Below are positions 52,260-60,658 of a stretch of DNA of 64,000 nt, piece after piece; the stretch's first letter is position 1, and every line of letters begins with the position of its first letter. The translations under genes and the position numbers were made by a program. The DNA is from Rasiella rasia (GTDB lineage: Bacteria; Bacteroidota; Bacteroidia; Flavobacteriales; Flavobacteriaceae). The stretch lies in assembly GCF_011044175.1 (NCBI RefSeq), contig NZ_CP049057.1, positions 759,501 to 823,500 on the forward strand, given 5' to 3'. The notes below the pieces were generated by a model, which worked only from the letters and a program-made list of their open reading frames with translations, was not told where the DNA came from and ran no database searches.

Positions 52260-52340
52260 AAAAACACGATAGGTAAAAAGGACAAGTCTGGAATTATTTT
52301 TGATGTTGTCAATTATCCAAAAGAAATAATTACAAACTAA
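52260..52340 (+). pseudogene. possible gene remnant in a cassette leader
   Basis: An open stretch of 26 codons without a start (reads IGKKDKSGIIFDVVNYPKE in part) ends in TAA just before the next gene. The composition is protein-like. It may be the 3' end of a gene that stood before the esterase where the cassette was captured. Short, so uncertain. Confidence 0.3.
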
Positions 52341-52355
52341 AACCTTACCAAACAA

Positions 52356-53576
52356 ATGAGAAAGTCTAAAATTGTAATAACCATAATTACCTTGTTCCTA
52401 TGTTTCAAAGGAATAGCACAATTTAATCAAAATAGCGAAAAGCAAATAGTAGTTGGGAAGGTTGATAGCTTATATTCCAAAATACTAAAAGAGCAAAGAG
52501 AAATTTGGATACATACACCTGAGGACTTTAATAGCACTAAAAAATATCCAGTTATTTATGTATTGGACGCATCTCAACAATTTTATGTTATTACTGGAAT
52601 GCAAAAGCAACTAACGCCTTTCAAAATTCCTCAATCTATAATAGTTGGTATTACCAATACGGATAGAACAAGAGATTTCACGAATACTAATGTTCCTTTT
52701 CAACGCGGACACGAATCGGAAACTTCTGGAGGTGCCAGTAATTTTTTAAAATTCATAAATCAAGAATTAAAACCTTATATCAACAATAAATACCCAACCG
52801 AAAACAACAATACCATTATTGGTCATTCTACAGGAGGTCTTTTTGTACTTTATTCATACTTACATCACGAAAATTCTTTTGATAATTATTTGGCAATTGA
52901 CCCAAGTCTTTGGTGGGACGAAGAAAATTTGGTTAAAGAAACTCAAGAACTACTAAATAAAGGAAATCGAAAAGAAAAGTCATTATATATAGCTGTGGCT
53001 AATAGTATTGGCAAAGCAATGGACACGGCTAAAGTTAGAAAAGACAAAACAGTTCCTACTGAACAGATTAGAGCCAATTTAAAGTTTCACGACCTATTAG
53101 TAAAAAATAATAAAGAGATTAATTTTAAATGGGAATACTTTGAGAATGAAGACCACGGAAGCATTGTTGTTCCAGCCCAGTATAATGGATTGCGGTATAT
53201 TTTCTCTTGGTTTCCATTCCCAGAAATGTGGCGTTTTAACACACCAAAAGAATATTCCGCCAAAGAATTAACAGAACCATTTAAAACCCACTATGAAAAA
53301 TTGAGCATTCAAATGAAACGTGAAGTAAAACCTGATTGGGAATTACTAAATCAAGTTGGGTTCTTTATGTTGGATGGACATAATCTTCCTAAAAAAGCGT
53401 TAGCATATTTAGAACTGAATGCTGATTTCTATCCTAATGAATCAAAAAGTTTTGTTGCTTTAGGGAATTACTTTTTATCTCAAAAAAACAAATCAGAAGC
53501 AATTGACAACTATAAAAAAGCAGTTGGAATAGACGGAAATCAAGAAGCTCAAGCTAAACTAAAGGAATTAGAATAG
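52356..53576 (+). CDS. exported esterase with C-terminal TPR-like region
   Basis: 406 residues. Signal peptide (about 1-22), then an esterase D-like alpha/beta hydrolase: YPVIYVLDASQQ, the nucleophile elbow IIGHSTGGLFVLYSY (Ser about 157) and ENEDHGSIVVPAQYNGL (catalytic His). The last 100 residues (PKKALAYLELNADFYPNESKSFVALGNYFLSQKNKSEAIDNYKKAV) form tetratricopeptide-like helices. Substrate unknown. Its start follows a 105 bp leader. Confidence 0.82.
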   Translation: MRKSKIVITIITLFLCFKGIAQFNQNSEKQIVVGKVDSLYSKILKEQREIWIHTPEDFNSTKKYPVIYVLDASQQFYVITGMQKQLTPFKIPQSIIVGITNTDRTRDFTNTNVPFQRGHESETSGGASNFLKFINQELKPYINNKYPTENNNTIIGHSTGGLFVLYSYLHHENSFDNYLAIDPSLWWDEENLVKETQELLNKGNRKEKSLYIAVANSIGKAMDTAKVRKDKTVPTEQIRANLKFHDLLVKNNKEINFKWEYFENEDHGSIVVPAQYNGLRYIFSWFPFPEMWRFNTPKEYSAKELTEPFKTHYEKLSIQMKREVKPDWELLNQVGFFMLDGHNLPKKALAYLELNADFYPNESKSFVALGNYFLSQKNKSEAIDNYKKAVGIDGNQEAQAKLKELE

Positions 53577-53589
53577 TAATAAAAACTGC

Positions 53590-53785
53590 CTCTAACAACG
53601 TATATAGCTCATAGCTGGGCAGTTGCTAAATCGGAAGTTAAGGCATATTTGGAAAGTCGCCAAATTTTTAAATTTGACGATTTCCAATAAAAAGATAAAT
53701 AGTAAAATTTAAAAATTCGGCTCGTGCTTAATCCGAAAATAATTTATAAGTTGAACGCTACGAGCCATATACAAGACCGTTGGCA
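53590..53785 (+). repeat. attC-like site 55, family D
   Basis: 196 bp. R' CTCTAAC (53590-53596) mirrors GTTAGAG at 52244; R'' GTTGGCA (53779-53785). Confidence 0.85.
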
Positions 53786-53808
53786 ACAATGCAAGACAAA
53801 CATCACCT

Positions 53809-55281
53809 ATGAAAATATATTTCTCTGATTTCTTCGAAGTAAACCCTTCAATTCTTGAGGAATTTGGAGCATTCAATATTTCATTAATAAATGACCTACC
53901 TCTTTTTATTGACCCTTTTTTATTGTTTGGAAGTAAAAAAACAGAATATCAAGAACTTCACGAGAATATTCTGAAATACTTGACTTTTCTTAAAACAAAA
54001 GCAGAAAACGGAATCAACGATTTTGCGGAAGTAAAATCTTGGTATCTATTTCCAGAAGTAAAACAGAACTGGTTTGGTTATAGTAAAGTTGGTAATGGAG
54101 GAAGTGGATTGGGACCAAAATTCGGAAAAGCATTTTCTTCATCAATTCATATCGTGTTTGACGATTTAGGAAAAGAACAAGTCACTCAATCATCACATCT
54201 TGAAAAGGCAGGACTTTTTGAAATTGGCGTTGGTAAAGACAACATAAGTGATTTTACAACAAATCTCATAAAAGAATTTCTATTAGAATACACTCAAGAA
54301 TTTACCAAAAAGCACATAGATAAAAAGCACATAAAAACCATAAATGTAAATAAGGTCTATTTTGATTACGAGTTGGAGAGGTGGATGCCAAAAGAATATG
54401 AACTTCCATATTTGTTTGGAGATTTTGCTTTATTAACACCAAGAGACATACTTACTAAAGATGATAATTGGATAAACAGTAATGATTTAAGAGGCGATTT
54501 CACAAGAATATGTGGTAGTATTCCAAATGACCAATTGAGACACGAAATATTTAATTATTTCAAGAAATCATTGCCAAAACCACCAAAAAATAAGAAGAAT
54601 ACTCAAAAAGAAATTTCTTTAGCCATTCATAATACAATAAAGCAGTTTCCAGAAATTATAAAGTATTACGTAAAACAGAAAGAAGAAAATAAAGTTGGAG
54701 CAAAAAACATTTCTAAACAAAAAGTTCAAGAAGTTGAAAGCATTTTTATCGAACAATTAGGGAAATTTGTTGAGCTATTAATGGACAAGTCGGACTTCTA
54801 TGAAATAAGTCCTGAAAGTTCATACGAAGAATCATTGAAAAGAATAAACTATCTAAAAACTGTGATTGAGGATAATGATGGATACAGACTTTTTTATGTA
54901 AATCATCAACCTATTAAACGAGAAGAAGATTTACAAATCATTTATCGACTGACTTGGTTTGCATCGGACTTTGATGTTAATAGAGAACCGAATAATGGAC
55001 GTGGACCTGTTGACTATGCGATTTCCAAAGGCTCAAAAGACAAAACCCTAATTGAATTTAAGTTGGCTTCTAATTCCAAATTAAAACAGAATTTGGCGAA
55101 ACAAGTGGAGGTTTACGAAAAAGCAAATGCAACTAAAAAATCAATAAAGGCAATTCTATATTTTGATGCATCAGAATATAATAAAGTCAAGAAAACATTA
55201 AAAGAATTGAATTTAGAAAATGCTGAAAATATCGTTTTGATTGACGCTGGAAGGAAGATTTCAGCATCGAACGTGAAATAA
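53809..55281 (+). CDS. putative PD-(D/E)XK nuclease, defence candidate
   Basis: 490 residues, soluble. The N-terminal 60 residues (FFEVNPSILEEFGAFNISLINDLPLFIDPFLLF) and middle are unrecognised. The C-terminus has GRGPVDYAISKGSKDKTLIEFKLASN (Asp then E-x-K, about 402-427) followed by VYEKANATKKSIKAILYFDASEY, the layout of a restriction-type nuclease core. Its size and solitary cassette suit a stand-alone defence or restriction effector. Cassette 53780-55479. Confidence 0.65.
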   Translation: MKIYFSDFFEVNPSILEEFGAFNISLINDLPLFIDPFLLFGSKKTEYQELHENILKYLTFLKTKAENGINDFAEVKSWYLFPEVKQNWFGYSKVGNGGSGLGPKFGKAFSSSIHIVFDDLGKEQVTQSSHLEKAGLFEIGVGKDNISDFTTNLIKEFLLEYTQEFTKKHIDKKHIKTINVNKVYFDYELERWMPKEYELPYLFGDFALLTPRDILTKDDNWINSNDLRGDFTRICGSIPNDQLRHEIFNYFKKSLPKPPKNKKNTQKEISLAIHNTIKQFPEIIKYYVKQKEENKVGAKNISKQKVQEVESIFIEQLGKFVELLMDKSDFYEISPESSYEESLKRINYLKTVIEDNDGYRLFYVNHQPIKREEDLQIIYRLTWFASDFDVNREPNNGRGPVDYAISKGSKDKTLIEFKLASNSKLKQNLAKQVEVYEKANATKKSIKAILYFDASEYNKVKKTLKELNLENAENIVLIDAGRKISASNVK

Positions 55282-55288
55282 GCACAGT

Positions 55289-55485
55289 TGCCAACAATGT
55301 ATATAAAACATAGCTATTATAGGCTTTCCGAGAGGTTTGTGTGTATTTGCGAAGATCGCCAAATTTTTAAATTTGGCTTTTTGAAAGAATTAATATAACA
55401 AGAAAATTTAAAAATTCGCCTCGTGTATAATCCGAAACGAAAGTGTCTATTTGCACGCTACGTTTCATATACGGAGACGTTGTAA
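55289..55485 (+). repeat. attC-like site 56, family E
   Basis: 197 bp. R' TGCCAAC (55289-55295) mirrors GTTGGCA at 53779; R'' GTTGTAA (55479-55485). GGAGAC replaces AAGACC before R''. Confidence 0.83.
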
Positions 55486-55488
55486 GTA

Positions 55489-56175
55489 ATGCAAGAAAAA
55501 CCAATCTACATATTAATAATCTCACTTTTATTTTGCTCTTGTGACTTTACAACAGCAGAACAATATTATGATTTAGCATACGAACTTGAAGAAAAAGGGA
55601 AATACGCTGAAGCCATTCCATATTTAGATAAAGCGATTGAGAAAAAAGCGGATTTTAAACCTGCGTTGTTGAACCGTGGCGCAGACAAATCTATTCTTAA
55701 AGATTATAATGGAGCAATTGCGGATTATAAAATGATTTTAAAATATGATGCTGACAATACTCAAGCACTTATGAATATTGGTAATAACTATAAACGATTG
55801 GATGATAACGAAAATGCTGTTTTATTTTATACGAAAGCTTTAAATACAAAAGGTGCTATTAAATCGGACAGTATTTATATTGATATAAATATTTACGGAC
55901 AATGGGACAGAGAAGCTGATTATTACGTAAGAAAATATGAAATCGAATTTGAACGTGGAATTTCATATATTCATTTAAAAAAATATCAGCTTGCAATAAA
56001 AGATTTAAAACAGTCTGTCGAATATCAATATGAATTACCAGATGCTTTGAGTTGGCTTGGCGAAGCTTATTATTACTCAAAAGACACATTAAATGCTCGT
56101 AAATATTTAACTAAAGCTTCTAAATACGGAATGTTAGATGCGCAAGAGTTATTGAAAAGATTGGATAGTATATGA
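55489..56175 (+). CDS. TPR-repeat lipoprotein
   Basis: 228 residues. Lipobox FCSC (cysteine about 18). At least three tetratricopeptide repeats follow (YYDLAYELEEKGKYAEAIPYLDKAI, ALLNRGADKSILKDYNGAIADYKM, ALMNIGNNYKRLDDNENAVLFY) with another helical pair near the C-terminus. Such lipoproteins serve as surface-anchored adaptors. It overlaps the next gene by 4 bp. Confidence 0.78.
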   Translation: MQEKPIYILIISLLFCSCDFTTAEQYYDLAYELEEKGKYAEAIPYLDKAIEKKADFKPALLNRGADKSILKDYNGAIADYKMILKYDADNTQALMNIGNNYKRLDDNENAVLFYTKALNTKGAIKSDSIYIDINIYGQWDREADYYVRKYEIEFERGISYIHLKKYQLAIKDLKQSVEYQYELPDALSWLGEAYYYSKDTLNARKYLTKASKYGMLDAQELLKRLDSI

Positions 56176-56378
56176 TTAAGATGTTAGTTAATATTATCAA
56201 ATGGATTTTTATAATTCTATTTTTTCCACTTTCATTAATTTTTGTAGCCTATTATCGGCAGAAAAGAGAAAGAAAAAAATACCGAGAAAAGGAAAAAAGT
56301 GCGGAATGCACTACTTACAACAAAGTATATAATTTATGGCTGGCATTCGAAAAGATTGAATGTTTCGACATTTTTTGA
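56172..56378 (+). CDS. small membrane protein reading into its attC site
   Basis: 68 residues: one membrane segment (about 5-27), then a very basic region (YYRQKRERKKYREKEK). The last 20 residues after AECTT are encoded by site 57, so the natural protein may have ended near the site before capture. Coupled to the TPR lipoprotein. Confidence 0.55.
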   Translation: MIKMLVNIIKWIFIILFFPLSLIFVAYYRQKRERKKYREKEKSAECTTYNKVYNLWLAFEKIECFDIF

Positions 56379-56526
56379 TTAACTTTCAACTCGGAATTAT
56401 TCCGAAAGGCGGCGCCACTGCCCTGCAAACGACACCAGCCAAATGCTGCGCCACTACGCTACTTGCATTTACGCTCTGCCGAAGCAGCCGCAAAGTCGCC
56501 ACAAATCATATACAAGCCCGTTGGCA
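56315..56526 (+). repeat. attC-like site 57, family B'
   Basis: 212 bp. R' TTACAAC (56315-56321) mirrors GTTGTAA at 55479; R'' GTTGGCA (56520-56526). Confidence 0.84.
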
Positions 56527-56533
56527 GTAATAT

Positions 56534-56558
56534 TGACCCGTCCTGAAATATGTATACA
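56534..56558 (+). repeat. IS left inverted repeat
   Basis: Begins TGACCCGTCCTGAAATATG and matches the inverse of 57816-57840 at about 18 of 25 positions. Confidence 0.8.
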
Positions 56559-56566
56559 CTAAACCA

Positions 56567-56944
56567 ATGTATATGTATAAAAATGATGGATATTCAAGAC
56601 GTTACAGCGAGAGCTTTAAATTGAAAGTTCTGACAGAACTTTCAAAAGGTAACCACTCCAAAAGACAAATCGGACTCCTTTACGGAATCCAGCCCAGTAC
56701 CATTAACGAATGGATCAAAAAGTACAATCGAACCGATTTAATGAACACCCGTGTAATCGTGCAAACAGATGATGAAATCAGCCGAATAAAGGCACTCCAG
56801 AAAGAACTCAAGCAGCTGAAAGAACTCCTGATTAAAAAGGATCTCGACAAGATGATCGATGATAGTTACCTGGAAGTGGCCGCCGAAAAACTGGGCTACA
56901 AAGATGTTTCGGAACTTAAAAAAAAACTAAACATCAAGCCCTAA
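56567..56944 (+). CDS. IS3-family transposase OrfA
   Basis: 125 residues. The helix-turn-helix (FKLKVLTELSKGNHSKRQIGLLYGIQPSTINEWIKKYN, about 17-53) is followed by a leucine-rich coiled coil (about 68-92) that lets OrfA oligomerise. A run of nine A at 56918-56926 precedes the stop. A -1 slip there would continue into the orfB frame, which is open from that point, giving an OrfAB fusion transposase. Confidence 0.9.
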   Translation: MYMYKNDGYSRRYSESFKLKVLTELSKGNHSKRQIGLLYGIQPSTINEWIKKYNRTDLMNTRVIVQTDDEISRIKALQKELKQLKELLIKKDLDKMIDDSYLEVAAEKLGYKDVSELKKKLNIKP

Positions 56945-57801
56945 TGAAAACTGTCGAGAAAAACTCAAAAGAGAAGCTATTCAGCAAAAAGATTATTTGC
57001 CATGGCTTCTCCTTAAAACGTGATGCGCTCTACAAGTACCAGAAACGATTTGTCGAACGAAAACAACTGGAAAGCCAAGTTATAGAACTCGTCCATAAAA
57101 GACGAAGGACACTCCCCAGAGAAGGTACTCGAAAACTAATGAAATCACTCGATTGTGACTTCCAGAAGCACAACCTGAAAATTGGAAGAGACCGATTGTT
57201 CCGGATTCTAAGAGAAAATGACCTGTTGATACGGCGAAAGAAATATTCGTCCCGAACAACCCATTCGCACCATAGGTTCTACAAGTATGACAATATCATC
57301 AAAGATGTAGCCATTGATAGACCAAATCAGGTCTGGGCGGCAGATATCACTTACATCAGGACCATAAAGGGGTTTTGCTACCTAGCGCTCATAACGGACA
57401 TGCACTCGCGAAAAATCGTGGGATTTGACCTCAGTGATAGCTTGGAACTCTCTGGATGTGTCAGGGCGCTCAAAAAAGCCCTGTACGCAAACAGAGGACT
57501 GAAAAACCTGATACACCACTCTGATCGCGGAATACAGTATTGCAGTAATGTCTATACAAACGAACTAAAAAGAAAAAGCATCGCCATAAGTATGACACAA
57601 GAGAACCACTGTTATGAGAACGCCCTGGCAGAACGTGTAAACGGAATTCTAAAAGATGAATTCTACCTCGACCAGACCTTTGCCAGCGTGAAGGAAGCAA
57701 AAAGTGCAACCAAAAATGCAATCAAACTTTACAACTCTGAAAGATTACATTTATCTTTAAACTATAAAACACCTAACTACGTGCACAAAAATGCCGCTTA
57801 A
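56944..57801 (+). CDS. IS3-family transposase OrfB, DDE integrase core
   Basis: 285 residues. DDE triad: VWAADITYI (Asp), LIHHSDRGIQYCS (Asp), NCYENALAERVNGILKDEF (Glu), 34 residues between the last two as usual for rve domains. An HTH_21-like stretch lies before the core (RRTLPREGTRKLMKSLDCD). The ATG overlaps the OrfA stop (TAATG), so it could also be made by coupling. Confidence 0.92.
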   Translation: MKTVEKNSKEKLFSKKIICHGFSLKRDALYKYQKRFVERKQLESQVIELVHKRRRTLPREGTRKLMKSLDCDFQKHNLKIGRDRLFRILRENDLLIRRKKYSSRTTHSHHRFYKYDNIIKDVAIDRPNQVWAADITYIRTIKGFCYLALITDMHSRKIVGFDLSDSLELSGCVRALKKALYANRGLKNLIHHSDRGIQYCSNVYTNELKRKSIAISMTQENHCYENALAERVNGILKDEFYLDQTFASVKEAKSATKNAIKLYNSERLHLSLNYKTPNYVHKNAA

Positions 57802-57815
57802 AACCAATTTTAACC

Positions 57816-57840
57816 TGTAGCCGTATTTTAGGACGAGACA
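57816..57840 (-). repeat. IS right inverted repeat
   Basis: Reads TGTAGCCGTATTTTAGGACG on the plus strand; inverse of the left end. Confidence 0.8.
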
Positions 57841-57869
57841 TATAAACTGAACTAAAATTAAACAATAAA

Positions 57870-59885
57870 ATGAGTAGTTACTTTTATTTAAATGCAGAAA
57901 AAAATGCTTTGAACATAAACTTTATCGAAGCTCTAAATAAATATTCTGACGAAAATCAAAGTTTGATTTATGTTTTAGACAAACCATTGACTGACCAAAA
58001 ATACTCATACAACTACTCAAAAGCATTAATTGTTCTATCACCAAAAAACAAAATTGCAATTTTAAATTTTGGAGAAAGAAAAGATTATGAAAATTTCGAA
58101 AATTTTGTTGAAGATGTAATTGAAGATGTTGGTTACATTTCTGATAAATATTTGTACAAAGATATTATTGGTAGAACTCGTAATTGGAGGTCTTCATTAT
58201 TAGAAATATTCAACGTAACAGAAGAAATAGAAGATTTAGAAACCTTTTTGACAGGATTAAAATTATCTACTGATGTTGATAGAAAAAAATTGGAACTTTT
58301 AATATCTCTATTTATAGGAAGTATAAATGACATAGATAGAGTTAAAGAAGAGGTTCCAGTCACTGCATTAGATAAAGTAAAGCAGAAAATTCAATTATTT
58401 GATGGAGACCAAACTAGATTTGTATACGAAAATCCAAACAAGAAAAAAATAAGAATTCAAGGACTTTCCGGAACAGGAAAAACAGAATTACTATTACACA
58501 AACTAAAGGATTTATACATCAATGATATTGATTCTAGAATATTTTTTACTTGTCATAGTAGAGTTTTAGCAGATAGTCTTAGAAAAAGAATTCCTAATTT
58601 TTTCAATTTTATGAAAGTTGAACAACAAATTGAATGGAACGAAAGATTATGGTGTACAAATTCTTGGGGTTCAAACTCATTTCCAAACTCAGGGGCTTAT
58701 AGATACATATGCGCATTCTATAAAATTCCCTTTTACAGTTGGTCATATCAAATGTCGTTTAGCAAAGCTTGTAAAATGGCTATAGAAGATATAAAAGCTA
58801 AATACTCAGATAAAGAATTGAAATTTGCGTTGACTTATATGTTTATTGATGAAAGTCAAGATTTTGATGAAAATTTTTTCAATTTATGTGAATTAGTAAC
58901 TGAAAAGAATATTTATATAGCTGGTGATATTTTTCAAAGCATTTTTGATGAAAACATATCTAGCACAATTGAGCCAGATTTTCTACTTGGAAAATGTTAT
59001 AGAACAGACCCAAAAACCTTAATGTTTGCTCACGGTTTAGGAATGGGGCTTTTTGAAGAAACGAAACTTAGATGGTTAGAGGAAAAAGAGTGGAAAGATT
59101 GTGGATATAATGTAAAAATTCAAGATTCTAAGTTTCATTTAAGCAGAGAGCCATTAAGGCGATTTGAAGATTTAGAAGTAGATTTTGAAAGTATTAGGAT
59201 AGTTGAAATATCTAAATCATTCTCAGATACAACTATAAATATTTTAAATGAAATTATAGATGAGAACAAAACGATACAACCTGATGATATTGGAATAATT
59301 CTGTTGGACACACATCAAGACACTTACGAGTTAGCAGATATTTTAGAAGTGAAAATTCAAAAAAAGTTTGGTTGGGAAGTGAACAAAGCCTATGAAACTA
59401 AAGAAAGAATTCCCGACACTCTATTTATGAGTAACAGAAATAACGTCAAAGGATTAGAATTCCCTTTTATACTTTGTATTACTTCTCGGATAAAAGATAG
59501 TCCTAGTTATCGTAACTCTCTATATACTATGCTAACAAGGTCTTTCATAAAATCTTTTTTTCTCACGCAACCAGGTAACAAATCTGGTTTAACTGACGCA
59601 ATGAAAGATGGTTTAAAACAAATAGTTTCAACTCAAGAAATGATTATTCAAGAACCAACGAAAGAAGAAAAACAAAAAATACAAACAAGGTTCAAATACA
59701 GTTTGAAGAAAATGTCTCATTTTGATTTAATGATGTCAATATTTAAAGAATTAAAAATCGACAAAAAATATCAGGACAACCTGTTGCAAGCTGCACAAAA
59801 AATGAACCTTTTAGAGAGTGATTATGAAACGTTAAAGGAGTTTGTTCAAGATAATATGAAGTTCCTTCCTAAATTTATTTTATGA
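57870..59885 (+). CDS. superfamily 1 (UvrD-like) helicase, defence candidate
   Basis: 671 residues. Motif I is IQGLSGTGKTELLLHKL (about 195-211), motif II FIDESQDFD (about 325-333), motif III AGDIFQSIF, motif IV-like CYRTDP, motif V NVKGLEFPF, and motif VI LYTMLTRSF. The N-terminal 190 residues are an unrecognised domain. It should hydrolyse ATP and act on nucleic acid. It overlaps the next gene by 4 bp. A mobile element separates it from the cassette start, so its original leader may be disrupted or it may now be driven from the IS. Confidence 0.82.
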   Translation: MSSYFYLNAEKNALNINFIEALNKYSDENQSLIYVLDKPLTDQKYSYNYSKALIVLSPKNKIAILNFGERKDYENFENFVEDVIEDVGYISDKYLYKDIIGRTRNWRSSLLEIFNVTEEIEDLETFLTGLKLSTDVDRKKLELLISLFIGSINDIDRVKEEVPVTALDKVKQKIQLFDGDQTRFVYENPNKKKIRIQGLSGTGKTELLLHKLKDLYINDIDSRIFFTCHSRVLADSLRKRIPNFFNFMKVEQQIEWNERLWCTNSWGSNSFPNSGAYRYICAFYKIPFYSWSYQMSFSKACKMAIEDIKAKYSDKELKFALTYMFIDESQDFDENFFNLCELVTEKNIYIAGDIFQSIFDENISSTIEPDFLLGKCYRTDPKTLMFAHGLGMGLFEETKLRWLEEKEWKDCGYNVKIQDSKFHLSREPLRRFEDLEVDFESIRIVEISKSFSDTTINILNEIIDENKTIQPDDIGIILLDTHQDTYELADILEVKIQKKFGWEVNKAYETKERIPDTLFMSNRNNVKGLEFPFILCITSRIKDSPSYRNSLYTMLTRSFIKSFFLTQPGNKSGLTDAMKDGLKQIVSTQEMIIQEPTKEEKQKIQTRFKYSLKKMSHFDLMMSIFKELKIDKKYQDNLLQAAQKMNLLESDYETLKEFVQDNMKFLPKFIL

Positions 59886-60502
59886 AGTTAATTGAACAAG
59901 AAATACTGCCGTTTCAAGAAAAACACTTTTTTATTCCTATTCGAGATAAAATTGATTATGCTAGAGTAATAATCTTTGCTACCAGAAATTTATTATTAGA
60001 TATTAATAATGATGATATAGAATGTAATAGTAAGATGAAACTATTAGTTGACAAAATGAGTAGATTATTCTTCTATAAGGAAAAAAAATATTTTAGCTTA
60101 TCATTTCCATTCATCACACTGATTGACAATAATAAAGTGACTAAAATAAATACGTTAACAGGTAAATCTATAACAAATCAATCTTTATCAAGTGCTCTCT
60201 TAGTTCTAAATGATGAGCAGTTCAAACTGAATCCTTCATTGTTGGATTATTATATACAAGCAAACAATGGAGAATCTATTGGAATATCAATACTTGAAGA
60301 GATTTTTCAATCCGAACCTGCATATGTAAGATACGACTACGACATTGATAATGAAGATGGAAAAAAGCATCCTTTAAATCATCTTGATATAAACTATTCA
60401 TCATACGGTACGTATAAATTAGGACTGAACAATATTATTACAGAAAGTAACTTAGAAGACGTTTTAAATATTAATACAGATTGCTCGTATTTAGACAAAT
60501 AA
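59882..60502 (+). CDS. hypothetical partner of the SF1 helicase
   Basis: 206 residues, soluble. No motif recognised. The C-terminus (YVRYDYDIDNEDGKKHPLNHLDINYSSYGTYKLG) contains a HPLNHLDINYS segment that recurs in proteins of unknown function beside defence genes. Tight overlap with the helicase suggests a two-component system, for example a helicase and a recognition or effector subunit. Confidence 0.6.
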   Translation: MKLIEQEILPFQEKHFFIPIRDKIDYARVIIFATRNLLLDINNDDIECNSKMKLLVDKMSRLFFYKEKKYFSLSFPFITLIDNNKVTKINTLTGKSITNQSLSSALLVLNDEQFKLNPSLLDYYIQANNGESIGISILEEIFQSEPAYVRYDYDIDNEDGKKHPLNHLDINYSSYGTYKLGLNNIITESNLEDVLNINTDCSYLDK

Positions 60503-60511
60503 AAATACTAC

Positions 60512-60642
60512 TGCCAACAATGGCTATAAGTAATTGCTCGTTCCCGCCTACTTCTGAAAATCTTCGCGGATTTTCAGTTTGGTGTGTACTTGCTAAGTTA
60601 AGTGCTAACCCACGCAACTACTCATAGCCGAGACCGTTAGGC
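60512..60642 (+). repeat. attC-like site 58, family F
   Basis: 131 bp. R' TGCCAAC (60512-60518) mirrors GTTGGCA at 56520, so the IS lies inside a cassette (56521-60636). R'' GTTAGGC (60636-60642). Confidence 0.85.
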
Positions 60643-60658
60643 ATAATTAACAAAAGAA

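Larger units (their letters stand above)
56534..57840 (+). mobile_element. IS3-family insertion sequence
   Basis: 1307 bp. Imperfect 25 bp terminal inverted repeats (56534-56558 and 57816-57840, sharing TG.C.CGTCCT.AAATA) bound two transposase frames. The 3 bp TAT occurs at both edges (56531-56533, 57841-57843) and is likely the target duplication. The element sits 7 bp after R'' of site 57 and before the helicase gene. Codon use is less AT-rich than its surroundings, consistent with recent arrival. Both ends and both frames look intact. Confidence 0.9.
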
